64,000 nt of DNA from Rhodobacter sp. SY28-1 (GCF_005222785.1 NZ_STGH01000002.1:310001-374000), one strand, 5' to 3'; shown: positions 8,159 to 17,004, counted from the stretch's first letter. Notes: generated from the sequence alone by a model not told the origin. Program-made: numbers and translations.

Positions 8159-9226
8159 CTATTTCTGCCCACGCAATCGCGTTTTGCGTCGTCTGGGAGA
8201 ATCAATCTGAGAATATCTTGCGCGCCGAACGCGCGAACTTCGACCGCTAATGTTACGCTGCCGCTGAATCGGCTGGTAAGAGCTTGCACTTTCGTAGGCG
8301 ATCGCAAAATTCGGTTCAACACGCTTCGCAATAATTTCCATTACTTCCAGAACTTTGTAAACGTAGTCGTCATCTCGATTATAGTCAGCGACTACAGATC
8401 GAACTCTTTCCCAAAAGCTCTCTTCCTTATGATCGACCCAAGATTCCTTGAGCTTTGCCGTGCCCAGCTTCACACTTTCCATGTCATCTAGACGGCATTC
8501 TGATGACACCTGCATCACGCCAGTCGTTCTACCCGCCCTCCAAAACAGAGTTCGCTCAACAAAGCGCACAATTGGGGGGCGGCAGTAGTCCTCAAATACA
8601 ATCACAGAATAGACTATTAGCTTTAGAAGGTCTTCAGTAGTGCTCTCATCTATCAACGCGCCGTAGCGGTATCTCGCGGAGAGATATCTCTTTGCAACAA
8701 AAGAGTTGCGCCTACCAGCACTGCGTGAGTCGACAACGGTTATGCTGTTTGCAAGTGCATACATGAAGAAAATCATGGCCAGCCATAGCTCGTTGCCAGC
8801 GGTTTCCAGATCTGGAAGAAGTGACTTCTTCGGCAGAATTAAGAAACGGTAAGCAGCCCAAGCTGCTGCCAGTCCCATTCCAGCGTGCAGCGAAAAGCGA
8901 CGCCAATCGATCAATTGATGAAGGCCAAAAACTGGAAAATAGACTGCACGTATGAGAAAGTAGTAGACGGCGATCCAATAACTTTGAAGGCGAAGTTCAT
9001 CGTTTCCGGAGGCAACGGCAACTGCTGACAAAAGCACCATCAGCACCATTGGCGGCAGGGTTCGAAAAACGAAGTTCAAAGCAATAGATTCGTTAGGGTG
9101 CTCGAAAAGGGTCGTGCTGGAGTATCCAAAGCTCACCGCATGTCGGCCAATCCAGTTCACAGCAAAGAACAGAAGTATTGCCAGCGATATGCACGCAGAG
9201 TGCACAGCAAAGGTGTCTATGGTCAT
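8159..9226 (-). CDS. Unknown polytopic membrane protein in an A+T-richer insert
   Basis: A 355-residue protein with no recognised family. The N-terminal half has about five hydrophobic segments (roughly 8-28, 50-72, 82-104, 112-132, 144-166). The C-terminal half is soluble, charged and predicted cytoplasmic, with acidic stretches (EESFWERV, DYNRDDDY) and a very basic tail (RRRKTRLRGQK). A weak GGAGG lies about 15 bases before the ATG at 9226. Base composition and codon use differ visibly from the fab genes on both sides, which suggests horizontal acquisition. A phage-defence or stress role is possible for such an orphan, but nothing in the sequence proves it. Confidence 0.6.
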   Translation of the reverse strand: MTIDTFAVHSACISLAILLFFAVNWIGRHAVSFGYSSTTLFEHPNESIALNFVFRTLPPMVLMVLLSAVAVASGNDELRLQSYWIAVYYFLIRAVYFPVFGLHQLIDWRRFSLHAGMGLAAAWAAYRFLILPKKSLLPDLETAGNELWLAMIFFMYALANSITVVDSRSAGRRNSFVAKRYLSARYRYGALIDESTTEDLLKLIVYSVIVFEDYCRPPIVRFVERTLFWRAGRTTGVMQVSSECRLDDMESVKLGTAKLKESWVDHKEESFWERVRSVVADYNRDDDYVYKVLEVMEIIAKRVEPNFAIAYESASSYQPIQRQRNISGRSSRVRRARYSQIDSPRRRKTRLRGQK

Positions 9227-9608
9227 GCGTATATCTCAATGCCTCCGATGTTCACAAAGGACCAATGACCCTTGGGGATTGTCAGAAACCCACCCGTCAC
9301 ATCACATCAGTTCTTTGGGTCAGCAGTCAAGGGCGACTTCTTGAAGCAATCACTGTAGATTAGTTGACAGATTTGCATCGGACAGGGCGCATTTGGCGGA
9401 GGGCAACCTTGACCAACGAACAGTGGACCGCAACGGCAGATCGAGCACGCGGCGCGGTCACCAAGAAGCGGTGGCGTCCAAGTTGGCTCGCGACTGCTTC
9501 CCGCAAATCTGACAAGTGAGCCCTTGGAATGGGTGTTGAGGTAGCACCCACCCTTGCCCCCTCCCCCCCACTGCCCTAAACAGGCGTCAAGCCATCAAGG
9601 GAGGCCCC
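9227..9608. other. Gene-free stretch before fabB
   Basis: About 380 bases without a convincing gene. Short open frames here lack protein-like composition or a ribosome site. The left part shares the A+T-richer character of the insert; the last 60 bases, ending in a C-rich run, resemble a normal leader and must contain the promoter of fabB-fabI if these are not read from fabA. Confidence 0.5.
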
Positions 9609-10838
9609 ATGCGCCGCGTCGTCATCACCGGGATCGGGATCGTCTCGTCCATCGGCAACACTGCCGCCGAGGTCGAGGCATCCCTGCGCGCCGGGAAATC
9701 CGGCATCGTCTTCGCCCCCGATTACGCCGAGCACGGTTTCCGCTGCCGGGTTCACGGCCAGCCGAACATCGTGCTGGAGGACCACATCGACAAACGTGAC
9801 CTGCGCTTCATGGGCGATGGCGCGGCCTATACCTTCATCGCGATGGACCAGGCGGTGAAGGACTCAGGGCTCGCCCCCGAGGACATCTCGAACGACCGCA
9901 CCGGCATCATCGTCGGCTCCGGCGGGCCGTCGACCAAGGCCTTCTTCAAGGCGCACAACATCGTCCGCGAAACCGGCGCACCAAAGCGGATCGGGCCGTT
10001 CAGCGTGACCAAGGGCATGTCATCGACGGTCTCCGCCTGCCTTGCCACCCCCTTCAAGATCAGGGGCGTCAACTACTCCATCACCTCGGCCTGCTCGACC
10101 TCGGCGCATTGCATCGGCAACGGCACCGAACTGATCCAGATGGGCAAGCAGGACATCGTCTTTGCCGGCGGCGGCGAGGAACTGGACTGGACGCTCTCCT
10201 GCCTTTTCGATGCCATGGGCGCGATGTCATCCAAGTACAACGACACCCCGGACCGCGCCTCGCGCACCTATGACGCCAACCGCGACGGCTTTGTCATCGC
10301 GGGCGGCGGCGGGGTCGTGGTGCTGGAAGAACTGGAACACGCCCTGGCGCGCGGTGCCAAGATCTATGCCGAGGTTACCGGCTACGGCGCGACCTCTGAC
10401 GGCTACGACATGGTCGCCCCGTCGGGCGAAGGCGGCGAACGGGCGATGCGGCTGGCGCTGTCCACCCTGCCCAAGGGCCGCAGGATCGACTACATCAACA
10501 GCCACGGCACCTCGACCATGGTCGGCGACGTGACCGAGGTCGAGGCAATCCGCCGTGTCTTCGGCAAAGGCACCACGCCCCCCATCGCATCGACGAAATC
10601 CCTGACCGGCCACTGCCTTGGCGGCGCGGGCGTCTGGGAGGCAATCTATTCGCTGATCATGATGAACGGCAATTTCATCGCGGCCTCGGCCAATGTCGAG
10701 ACGCTGGACCCCGCACTCGACCCGTCCGAGATCGTGACCACGATGCGCGACAACGTCCAGCTCGACTCTGTGCTGTCGAACAGCTTCGGATTCGGCGGCA
10801 CCAACGCCACCCTCGTCATGTCCAAATACCTCGGGTAA
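9609..10838 (+). CDS. fabB: 3-oxoacyl-ACP synthase I FabB
   Basis: A 409-residue condensing enzyme that elongates acyl-ACPs, including the cis-unsaturated intermediates made by FabA. The Cys-His-His triad is visible: Cys162 in [14 protein letters not shown], then the histidines of [11 protein letters not shown] and [12 protein letters not shown]. The thiolase fold is complete, ending [12 protein letters not shown]. FabB rather than FabF is favoured by length and pairing with fabA. fabI starts 6 bases downstream. Confidence 0.96.
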   Translation: MRRVVITGIGIVSSIGNTAAEVEASLRAGKSGIVFAPDYAEHGFRCRVHGQPNIVLEDHIDKRDLRFMGDGAAYTFIAMDQAVKDSGLAPEDISNDRTGIIVGSGGPSTKAFFKAHNIVRETGAPKRIGPFSVTKGMSSTVSACLATPFKIRGVNYSITSACSTSAHCIGNGTELIQMGKQDIVFAGGGEELDWTLSCLFDAMGAMSSKYNDTPDRASRTYDANRDGFVIAGGGGVVVLEELEHALARGAKIYAEVTGYGATSDGYDMVAPSGEGGERAMRLALSTLPKGRRIDYINSHGTSTMVGDVTEVEAIRRVFGKGTTPPIASTKSLTGHCLGGAGVWEAIYSLIMMNGNFIAASANVETLDPALDPSEIVTTMRDNVQLDSVLSNSFGFGGTNATLVMSKYLG

Positions 10839-10844
10839 CGCATC

Positions 10845-11633
10845 ATGGCCGATCTGATGAAGGGCAAGCGCGGGCTTGTCATGGGCGTGGCGAACGAACG
10901 GTCCATCGCCTGGGGCATCGCCTCGGCACTTGCGGCCGAGGGCGCGGAACTGGCCTTCAGCTACCAGGGCGAGGCGTTCGGCAAGCGGGTCGAACCATTG
11001 GCTGCCAGCGTCGGATCGGATTTCCTGATCGACGTCGACGTGACCAACGAAGACAGCCTTGACGCCTGTTTCGGTGAAATCGGCCGCCGCTGGGGCAGCC
11101 TCGACTTCGTCATCCACGCCATCGCATTCTCCGACAAGAACGAGCTCACGGGCCGCTTCATCAACACGACCAAGGGCAATTTCCTGAATTCGCTGAACAT
11201 TTCCTGCTTCAGCTTCATCGACGTCGCCCGCCGCGCCGAACCGCTGATGACGAATGGCGGGACGCTAATCACCCTGACTTTCCAAGGGTCGAACAAGGTG
11301 GTTCCGAACTACAACGTGATGGGCGTGGCCAAGGCCGCGCTGGAGTCCGCCACCCGTTATCTGGCCAACGACCTTGGGCCGCAGGGCATCCGGGTCAACG
11401 CGATCTCGCCCGGCCCGATGAAGACGCTTGCCGGGGCGGCCATCGGCGGGGCGCGCGCGACCTACCGCCACACTGAGGCGAACACCCCCCTGCGGTCAAA
11501 CGCGACGCTTGAGGCGATCGGCGGCACCGCCGTCTGGCTCTGCTCGGACTATGGCGCCTGCACCTCGGGTGAGATCATCCACGTCGATGGCGGCTACCAC
11601 GTCCTTGGCATGCCGCAGGCCGACAACCTTTGA
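10845..11633 (+). CDS. fabI: Enoyl-ACP reductase (NADH) FabI
   Basis: A 262-residue SDR-type enoyl reductase for the last step of each elongation cycle. It has an N-terminal GVANERSIAWGIA cofactor motif and the catalytic pair Tyr156 and Lys163 (NYNVMGVAK). The second active-site tyrosine of E. coli FabI (Tyr146) appears as Phe here (ITLTFQGS). The C-terminus INVDGG-type motif reads IHVDGGYHVLGM. It follows fabB by 6 bases and overlaps the next gene by 4, so they form one operon. Confidence 0.95.
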   Translation: MADLMKGKRGLVMGVANERSIAWGIASALAAEGAELAFSYQGEAFGKRVEPLAASVGSDFLIDVDVTNEDSLDACFGEIGRRWGSLDFVIHAIAFSDKNELTGRFINTTKGNFLNSLNISCFSFIDVARRAEPLMTNGGTLITLTFQGSNKVVPNYNVMGVAKAALESATRYLANDLGPQGIRVNAISPGPMKTLAGAAIGGARATYRHTEANTPLRSNATLEAIGGTAVWLCSDYGACTSGEIIHVDGGYHVLGMPQADNL

Positions 11634-12391
11634 CCGATCCGCGGCCCGCCTACTATCCGGCGGAGACTGAATCCGGACCGACCTTCTCGGTCTGCGCACT
11701 GGTCCAGTCGCAGGACCGGTTCGACCGGCTGATCGCCTCGTTTGTCCGGCTGGGCTTCACACCGGACCGGGCAGAGTTTCTGGCCGCGGACAACCGCGCA
11801 GGCAACCGTTTCGACGGCTATTCCTGGCAAGGCCCGCTGCTGGCGGAAGCCCGGGGTCGCTATGTCATCTTCTGCCATGACGACATCGAACTGATCGAGC
11901 AGGGCCATGACGATCTCCTGGCTCTGCTGGACGATCTGACCGGGCGCGACCCAACGTGGCTGCTGGCCGGTATCGCCGGGGGCCGGTTCCGCCCCGACAG
12001 TCATTCGCGCCTTATGCTGACCTTCCATATCAGCGACATCTACGGTCAGGACCGCAGGCGTGGTGCGATGCCAGCACGGGTCGAGACGCTGGACGAATGT
12101 TTCATCCTGATGCGCCGGGTGCGGCCGGTCCTGCCTTCGACCGATCTGTCAGGCTTTCATTACTACGGCCCCGACCTGTGCCTGCAGGCGGAACTCGCGG
12201 GCGGCAGCGCCTGGGCCATCGATTTCCACCTGCGTCATCACGGGCGAGGCAGCAAGGGCCAAAGCTTCCTCAATTGCCGCGACCGGTTTGTCGCCAAGTA
12301 CGCCCGCATCTTCCCGGGCCGGTCGCTGCACTGCACGACGGGTCTGGTGACCTTTCCTGCAGACGCGCCAACCGACAGCGCACCCCCGTAG
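11630..12391 (+). CDS. Glycosyltransferase-like protein (GT-A fold)
   Basis: A 253-residue soluble protein. It starts at TTG 11630, overlapping the fabI stop (TTGA). A GT-A-like pattern is visible: FSVCALVQSQDRFDRLIASF at the N-terminus, then YVIFCHDDIELI, whose HDD fits a DxD-type metal or nucleotide site. A later HYYGPDLCLQAE segment and a HHGRGS motif resemble acceptor-side elements of family-2-like enzymes. Donor, acceptor and product are unknown. Translational coupling to fabI is odd for a glycosyltransferase and may reflect envelope or lipid glycan synthesis. Confidence 0.6.
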   Translation: MTDPRPAYYPAETESGPTFSVCALVQSQDRFDRLIASFVRLGFTPDRAEFLAADNRAGNRFDGYSWQGPLLAEARGRYVIFCHDDIELIEQGHDDLLALLDDLTGRDPTWLLAGIAGGRFRPDSHSRLMLTFHISDIYGQDRRRGAMPARVETLDECFILMRRVRPVLPSTDLSGFHYYGPDLCLQAELAGGSAWAIDFHLRHHGRGSKGQSFLNCRDRFVAKYARIFPGRSLHCTTGLVTFPADAPTDSAPP

Positions 12392-12416
12392 ATCGGTCTT
12401 CAGACCGACTCTCCCG

Positions 12417-13241
12417 TCACAGCACCAGCCCGACCCGCCCGGTTGCCCGGTATCCAGTCGCCGGATCACCACTTAGCGTCAAAGTCTGCGCCGCAAGCTC
12501 GGCCGGGGAACTATCGCGGAAAATGCCGTCTCGCGTCAGAGTGACTCCGTCAAGGCTCTGCACGCTCGGGGCATAAAGCGGATTTGCGCCGTATACCGCG
12601 CGGCAGTCCGACTCCGGCAAGGCAAACTGCGAGGTGAGGAGTGCAGCCTTCCCCGACACCGCCATTTCGGCGCTGGAGAAGACCTCGAAATGGATATGCG
12701 GCCAGCGGCCCGGATAGCAGGCCGGGAAAACGCTGGTGAACCGGACCTTGCCCTCGGCGTCGCTGATACCGACACCCCGCAGATAGTTCCGGTCTGCCGC
12801 ACCATAGATCGAATAGACCCCTTCGGCGTCGCATTGCCAGGCATAGACCGCCATTCCCCGCAGGGGGGCGCAGGCGTTGCGGACATCGACCAGCGTGATC
12901 TCCAGCGCCAGCGGGACGCCTTCAGCAACCGGGGTCAGCCCGCCGATCGAGGTGCGGATGTCCTCGCGGATCACACCGGTCTCGGTCAGTATGTTGACCG
13001 TCTGGCCTTCCCGGACATTGGTGCCATCCGCCGGAAACGGGCCCTCCGTCTCGGCAGGCAGAGCCACGCAGACCGATCCGTCGGCGGCCGTGCCGGTCAG
13101 TGTCTCGGCCCCACCGCGCACTCCCCAAAGGCTCAGCGCGGCTCCGCCCATGGCCAGCCCCGTCAGCATCAGCCGACGCCGTGTCAGATGCGGAAGGTCG
13201 GCCGCCAGCCCCTCTGGCCCGTGGTCGTCGTGATCGGTCAT
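12417..13241 (-). CDS. Exported intradiol ring-cleavage dioxygenase-like protein
   Basis: A 274-residue protein related to the protocatechuate 3,4-dioxygenase beta fold. Iron ligands of the family are recognisable: tyrosines in GVYSIYG and CYPGRW, and two histidines in WPHIHFEVF. Residues about 20-45 form a twin-arginine-type leader (TRRRLMLTGLAMGGAALSLW), so export by Tat to periplasm or envelope is likely; this is known for a subgroup of uncharacterised intradiol-like enzymes. The start at 13241 was chosen because it gives the shortest complete Tat leader. No aromatic pathway genes lie nearby, so the substrate is unknown. Confidence 0.8.
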   Translation of the reverse strand: MTDHDDHGPEGLAADLPHLTRRRLMLTGLAMGGAALSLWGVRGGAETLTGTAADGSVCVALPAETEGPFPADGTNVREGQTVNILTETGVIREDIRTSIGGLTPVAEGVPLALEITLVDVRNACAPLRGMAVYAWQCDAEGVYSIYGAADRNYLRGVGISDAEGKVRFTSVFPACYPGRWPHIHFEVFSSAEMAVSGKAALLTSQFALPESDCRAVYGANPLYAPSVQSLDGVTLTRDGIFRDSSPAELAAQTLTLSGDPATGYRATGRVGLVL

Positions 13242-13435
13242 GTGCGATGCTCCGTTGCCTGATGCCACCTGATACGCTGCGACGATGTCATTCCGTCGCG
13301 ACCTGCAGTCCCGCCCGGCCAAGGGCCGTGAAAAGGGTTACCGCTTCGTAAGCGTCCACGAGCAAGGTATTGGAATTGCAGCAAACGTCAGGCCTGCCCA
13401 GCGCGGACACAGTTCGGTTTTCTGCTGGAAGAGGC

Positions 13436-13481
13436 TGGAGCGGGCGGCGGGAATCGAACCCGCGTCTTCTGCTTGGAAGGC
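13436..13481 (-). repeat. 46-bp duplicate of the tRNA-Gly 3' half (att-like scar)
   Basis: Identical over 46 bases to 13573-13618, the 3' half of tRNA-Gly from its anticodon loop to CCA. This copy continues into unrelated sequence instead of the tRNA 5' half, so it is not a functional tRNA. Such 3'-end duplications are left by tRNA-targeting integrases. Only about 90 bases now lie between the copies. Confidence 0.8.
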
Positions 13482-13572
13482 CAATGCGCAGCGCTGTGAA
13501 AACCTCACCTTTTCAAAATGTTATGCATCCTCCATGTGAGGATTTGTCGGCATACTGTCGGAAAATGATTCT

Positions 13573-13646
13573 TGGAGCGGGCGGCGGGAATCGAACCCGC
13601 GTCTTCTGCTTGGAAGGCAGAGGTCTTACCATTACACAACGCCCGC
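13573..13646 (-). tRNA. tRNA-Gly (anticodon UCC)
   Basis: 74 nt including an encoded CCA. The acceptor stem GCGGGCG pairs with CGCCCGC. The anticodon stem TCTGC/GCAGA closes loop CTTCCAA (anticodon TCC). The T arm reads GCGGGTTCGATTCCCGC. It reads GGA/GGG codons. Its 3' half is duplicated at 13436-13481. Confidence 0.97.
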
Positions 13647-13776
13647 GCTGCTCTCGGTAGGTATTCGGGCGTGAACAGTTCGTCAAGGCGCAACGGAGAA
13701 TCATGCGAGTGCGGCCTGTCGTGAGGACAAACTTCAAAGGGCAGCAAAGGGCGGAAAGCGGACGGTCTTGAGATTC

Positions 13777-14679
13777 TTAGCGCCGCAAGTTTGTCGCGCG
13801 ATCACGCATTTCGGACTGTAGGAATGACGCGAACAGATCCGCCCGTGGATTTGCCGTTCCGGAACCGTAGTAGACGACTGACATCTCGGCTGACGGCAAA
13901 CGATACTCAGGCAGCAGGATCTCAAGGCTGCCGTCGTCCAGTCCGGCCTGCGCGAGGAAGCGCGGGACGACGCCGATCCCGCCTCTCCCGCGCAGAATGG
14001 ACACCATCGTCTTTGGATCGTTGACCGCAACTTGCGCGTCCAGTGGTACGGTCTCGGGGCCGCCAGGGCCGGTCGCGGACAAGGACAGAGTCGGTCGGAT
14101 CCCGACGAGACAATGCCCGGCAAGGTCAGTCAGCCTGCCCGGTCGACCGCGGGCCGCGAGGTAGGCGGGGTTTGCCACCAGATCCATCGGCATGGTCCCC
14201 AGGCCGCGGCGGGTCAGGCTGCTGTCTTCCAACGGCCCGATCCGCACGGCAAGGTCGAAGCCACCGGCAATCAGGTCTTCCACCTCATTGGACACGACAA
14301 TGTCCAGCCGGATGCCTGGATAGAGTGCTGCAAATCGTGCAACAGCGGGGCCAACTATGTCGGCTGCAAAGGCGAAGGGCAGGCTCAGGCGCAAGGTGCC
14401 GGTGGGCCGGTCCACCAGCACCTCGACGCCAGCCAGCGTTTCGGCCACGCCCACCATCATCCGCGCAGCACCCTGCGCTAGGATTTGCCCGGCCTCGGTC
14501 AGTCGGTTCGAGCGCGTGGTTCGGATCACCAGCTGCAGGCCAAGGTTCTTCTCAAGCGCCGCGACATGCTCGCTGACAGTCGAGGTCGGCAACTGCAGCC
14601 GTCGTGCCGCCCGAGCGAAGCTGCCGGTCTCGGCCAAGGCGGCAAAGGTCGCGAGATGGTTGAGGTTGCGATAGATCAT
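13777..14679 (-). CDS. LysR-type transcriptional regulator
   Basis: A 300-residue protein. The N-terminal winged HTH (residues 1-60, NHLATFAALAETGSFARAA) and a C-terminal periplasmic-binding-like effector domain (about 90-290) are both complete. It is divergent from the pirin gene with a 92-bp shared region holding GTATTC repeats, so it most likely controls pirin and itself. This arrangement is common for LysR-pirin pairs; the effector is unknown. Confidence 0.9.
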   Translation of the reverse strand: MIYRNLNHLATFAALAETGSFARAARRLQLPTSTVSEHVAALEKNLGLQLVIRTTRSNRLTEAGQILAQGAARMMVGVAETLAGVEVLVDRPTGTLRLSLPFAFAADIVGPAVARFAALYPGIRLDIVVSNEVEDLIAGGFDLAVRIGPLEDSSLTRRGLGTMPMDLVANPAYLAARGRPGRLTDLAGHCLVGIRPTLSLSATGPGGPETVPLDAQVAVNDPKTMVSILRGRGGIGVVPRFLAQAGLDDGSLEILLPEYRLPSAEMSVVYYGSGTANPRADLFASFLQSEMRDRATNLRR

Positions 14680-14696
14680 GCGGATTTTCGGATAGA

Positions 14697-14714
14697 GTAT
14701 TCGATTTCGTATTC
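14697..14714. promoter_or_regulatory. GTATTC direct repeats, candidate LysR binding site
   Basis: Two GTATTC copies (14697-14702 and 14709-14714) spaced 12 bases start to start, in the A+T-rich divergent region between the LysR and pirin genes. The spacing fits one helical turn. Binding by this LysR is inference. Confidence 0.35.
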
Positions 14715-14771
14715 TACCAGCCGATCAGCCGGACTGCATAGTTCTCTTGCACGCCTAGAGAGGACATAGTC

Positions 14772-15632
14772 ATGGCCGCATCCCTGTTTCTCATGCCCAC
14801 CGGCATCGACCGCCCGGAGTTGAGCACCCTTGACCTGATGGCCGCGAGCCTGGGCGACCGGATCGACCCTTTCCTTGTCATCTCGCTGTTCGAGATGCGG
14901 GGGCCGCTGTTCCCGCCGCACCCGCACGCGGGCTTTTCGGTGGCGACCTACATCTTTCCCGAAAGCGAGATCGGCTTCTGGAACCAGGACACGCTGGGCA
15001 ACAGCAACCTGATCCGGCCAGGGTCGCTGCACCTTACAGTCGCAGGCGCGGGCGTGATGCATGAGGAAACCGTCACGCGCAGTGGGCGCACGGCCCTTGG
15101 CCTGCAGATCTGGATCGACCATGCCGATGCCGACCGCGAGGTCGCGCCCGCCGCCCTGCATCTGGCGGCTGCCGACGTGCCGACCACGACTGCCGATGGC
15201 GTGACGCGCCGTGTGCTTCTGGGCACGTCTGGCGGGCTGACTTCGCCCATTTCCGCCCCTCTGTCGGCGCGGATCGTGGATATCGATCTGCACGCAGGCG
15301 CGGTGGTGGAGGAGACCGTCCCGGCAGGCGAGACCGCCTTTGCCGTCATCCGCGCAGGCGAGGTAGAGACGGATGGCGGTCGCGCCGGTCCCGGCACCGC
15401 CGTCTTCTTGAATGGCGCAGACCTTCGTCTCACCGCGCGGAACGATGCCCGCCTGACAGTCTTCGGCGGCCCGCCGCTGCGCCACGCCGTCATCCCTGCC
15501 GGACCGTTCGTCGCCTCGACCGAGGCGCAGGTCCGTACCTTCCGTGCCCGCTTTGCGGCGGGCGGCATGGGACGGCTGACCGCCTTTGACCAGGCGACGC
15601 TGGACCGTGACTTCGACCGCCTCACCAACTGA
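14772..15632 (+). CDS. Pirin-family bicupin protein
   Basis: A 286-residue cytoplasmic double-cupin protein. The metal site of the N-terminal cupin is visible: His50 and His52 in PPHPHAGFSVATYIF, and GVMHEE further on. The C-terminal cupin (about 175-260) completes the pirin fold. Bacterial pirins include quercetin 2,3-dioxygenase-like enzymes and redox-sensing modulators; the role here cannot be chosen. Divergent from and probably controlled by the LysR gene. A broken hydrolase gene follows. Confidence 0.93.
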   Translation: MAASLFLMPTGIDRPELSTLDLMAASLGDRIDPFLVISLFEMRGPLFPPHPHAGFSVATYIFPESEIGFWNQDTLGNSNLIRPGSLHLTVAGAGVMHEETVTRSGRTALGLQIWIDHADADREVAPAALHLAAADVPTTTADGVTRRVLLGTSGGLTSPISAPLSARIVDIDLHAGAVVEETVPAGETAFAVIRAGEVETDGGRAGPGTAVFLNGADLRLTARNDARLTVFGGPPLRHAVIPAGPFVASTEAQVRTFRARFAAGGMGRLTAFDQATLDRDFDRLTN

Positions 15633-15642
15633 AGGGACCTCC

Positions 15643-15917
15643 GCCAGGACCCTTGCCCGGGTCCTTGCCGGTGCGGCCCTGAACGCCGTTCCGAGCCTCT
15701 CTTTAGCGCAGGACTCCGGACCCGTTCCGACCAACGGGATCACTTACAACGTCCAGACCTGGGGCGACCCGGCCAATCCGGCGGTGGTGCTATGCACGGC
15801 TGGCTTTGCAGCTTGCACACCCGGCGCAAGCTCGCGCCACTCTTGGCCACCGACCGCTTCGTGATCGTACCACACATGCGCGGATACAGCGCCTCGGACA
15901 CCGGGCACGGGCTATGA
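15643..15917 (+). pseudogene. Truncated, frameshifted alpha/beta hydrolase
   Basis: The first frame encodes a signal-like segment and NGITYNVQTWGDPANPAVVL, the start of an epoxide-hydrolase or haloperoxidase-like fold. At about 15790 the homology moves to another frame, continuing MHGWLCSLHT (oxyanion-hole HGW), then DRFVIVPHMRGYSASDTG, and stops at TGA 15917. One missing base near 15790 explains the shift. The nucleophile elbow, acid and histidine parts are gone, so the gene is dead. It was probably once co-transcribed with pirin. A mobile-element remnant follows. Confidence 0.75.
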
Positions 15918-16173
15918 CGCGGCGAGGTATTTTCAGAGGAGACCAGTCTGCTAGGCATATGGTTGCTCGGCCGTTGAAGTGCACGGCTCTGTTTCACGGC
16001 GCATGCCTTGGAAGACAGTGACTTATCCCCCCTGATCCAATCCAGGGGACGTCAAACAGTCAGTACGGCGATGTCTCTGACAATGCCGCCGAGAGCGACC
16101 GGTAGTGCACGAAGGGCGGATAGCGGTCATTCGCTGCATCCCGCCTGAACGGCGGCCTCCTCGGCTTTGCTCG

Positions 16174-16275
16174 GACCTCGAGACAAAGAACGGGAGGCGC
16201 GGCGCTGCCTTCTCGCTGCCTGAGCAGAAGGTGGGGTAGGGGTAACGAAGACTGCGACGCATTTGTCTGACAGCA
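16174..16275 (+). mobile_element. 3'-end remnant of an IS6-family element
   Basis: 16241-16275 matches the right end of the IS6-like element at 63021-63055 in 28 of 35 bases, ending in TCTGACAGC. Just upstream, GCCTTCTCGCTGCCTGA mirrors the last codons and stop of that element's transposase. No 5' part is present, so this is a decayed fragment. The sequence from 15918 to here holds nothing recognisable. Confidence 0.55.
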
Positions 16276-16305
16276 ATCTCACAGGAGTTGCACAACTGGC
16301 TCCTG

Positions 16306-17004
16306 TCACAGGTAAGCGTTAGAAAGTATCGTGCGGTCGGCCCTCACTTCATCCGGATGCACCGAAAGGCGCACCTTGCCCTTGCGCAAGACCACGACAT
16401 GCGACGCAAGTTGCAAGGCAACTTCCACAAACTGTTCGACCAAAAGCACCCCGATACCCCGCCCGGTCAGATCGCCGACGACTTTGGTCAGCCGCTTGAC
16501 GATCAGGGGTGCAAGGCCCAGCGACATCTCGTCGATCAGGATATACTTCGGCTTGCACATCAGCGCTTGGCCAATGGCCAGCATCTGCTGCTGTCCGCCA
16601 GACATGGTTCCCGCGCGTTGCGGCTTGCGTTCGGCAAGCTCGGGAAAAAGCGACCAGACAAAGTCCAGCGTCTCGGCTTCGCCAGAAGGTGGCAGCAGCG
16701 CGGCAGCGGCGCGGAGGTTGTCCTCAACGCTAAGCTGAGTCAGGATCTGATGACCCTCGGGCACAGCGGCCACTCCAGCGGCACGGACCATGTTGGGTGA
16801 CGCCGCGGTCAGATCGGCACCGTTCGCCAGGACCTTGCCGCCGGTGACAGGCAGAAGGCCCGCAATTCCCAGAACCAGTTCGGACTTGCCAGCCCCGTTC
16901 GCGCCCAGAAGGGCGGTGACCTTGCCGGGTTCGACCGTCAGGCTGACATCGTCGACGACGACCCGCCCCTGTCTGGTCACTGAAAGGCCCGAGAGTTCAA
17001 GCAT
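16306..17004 (-). CDS. livF: LIV-type ABC transporter ATPase (LivF-like)
   Basis: A 232-residue nucleotide-binding protein. It shows Walker A LLGANGAGKSE, signature MSGGQQQMLAIGQAL and Walker B YILIDEMSLGLAP. The LivF group is favoured by length and by position last in a LivH-M-G-F order. ATG 17004 overlaps the end of livG by 8 bases and is preferred to an upstream frame. It powers import of the ligand captured by the binding protein at 19684; the ligand is probably not a branched-chain amino acid, given the dehydrogenases in the operon. Confidence 0.9.
   Translation of the reverse strand: MLELSGLSVTRQGRVVVDDVSLTVEPGKVTALLGANGAGKSELVLGIAGLLPVTGGKVLANGADLTAASPNMVRAAGVAAVPEGHQILTQLSVEDNLRAAAALLPPSGEAETLDFVWSLFPELAERKPQRAGTMSGGQQQMLAIGQALMCKPKYILIDEMSLGLAPLIVKRLTKVVGDLTGRGIGVLLVEQFVEVALQLASHVVVLRKGKVRLSVHPDEVRADRTILSNAYL

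Noticed and set aside
13436-13481. Second tRNA-Gly gene
   Set aside because: Only the 3' half is present; the 5' half, D arm and acceptor partner strand are missing.
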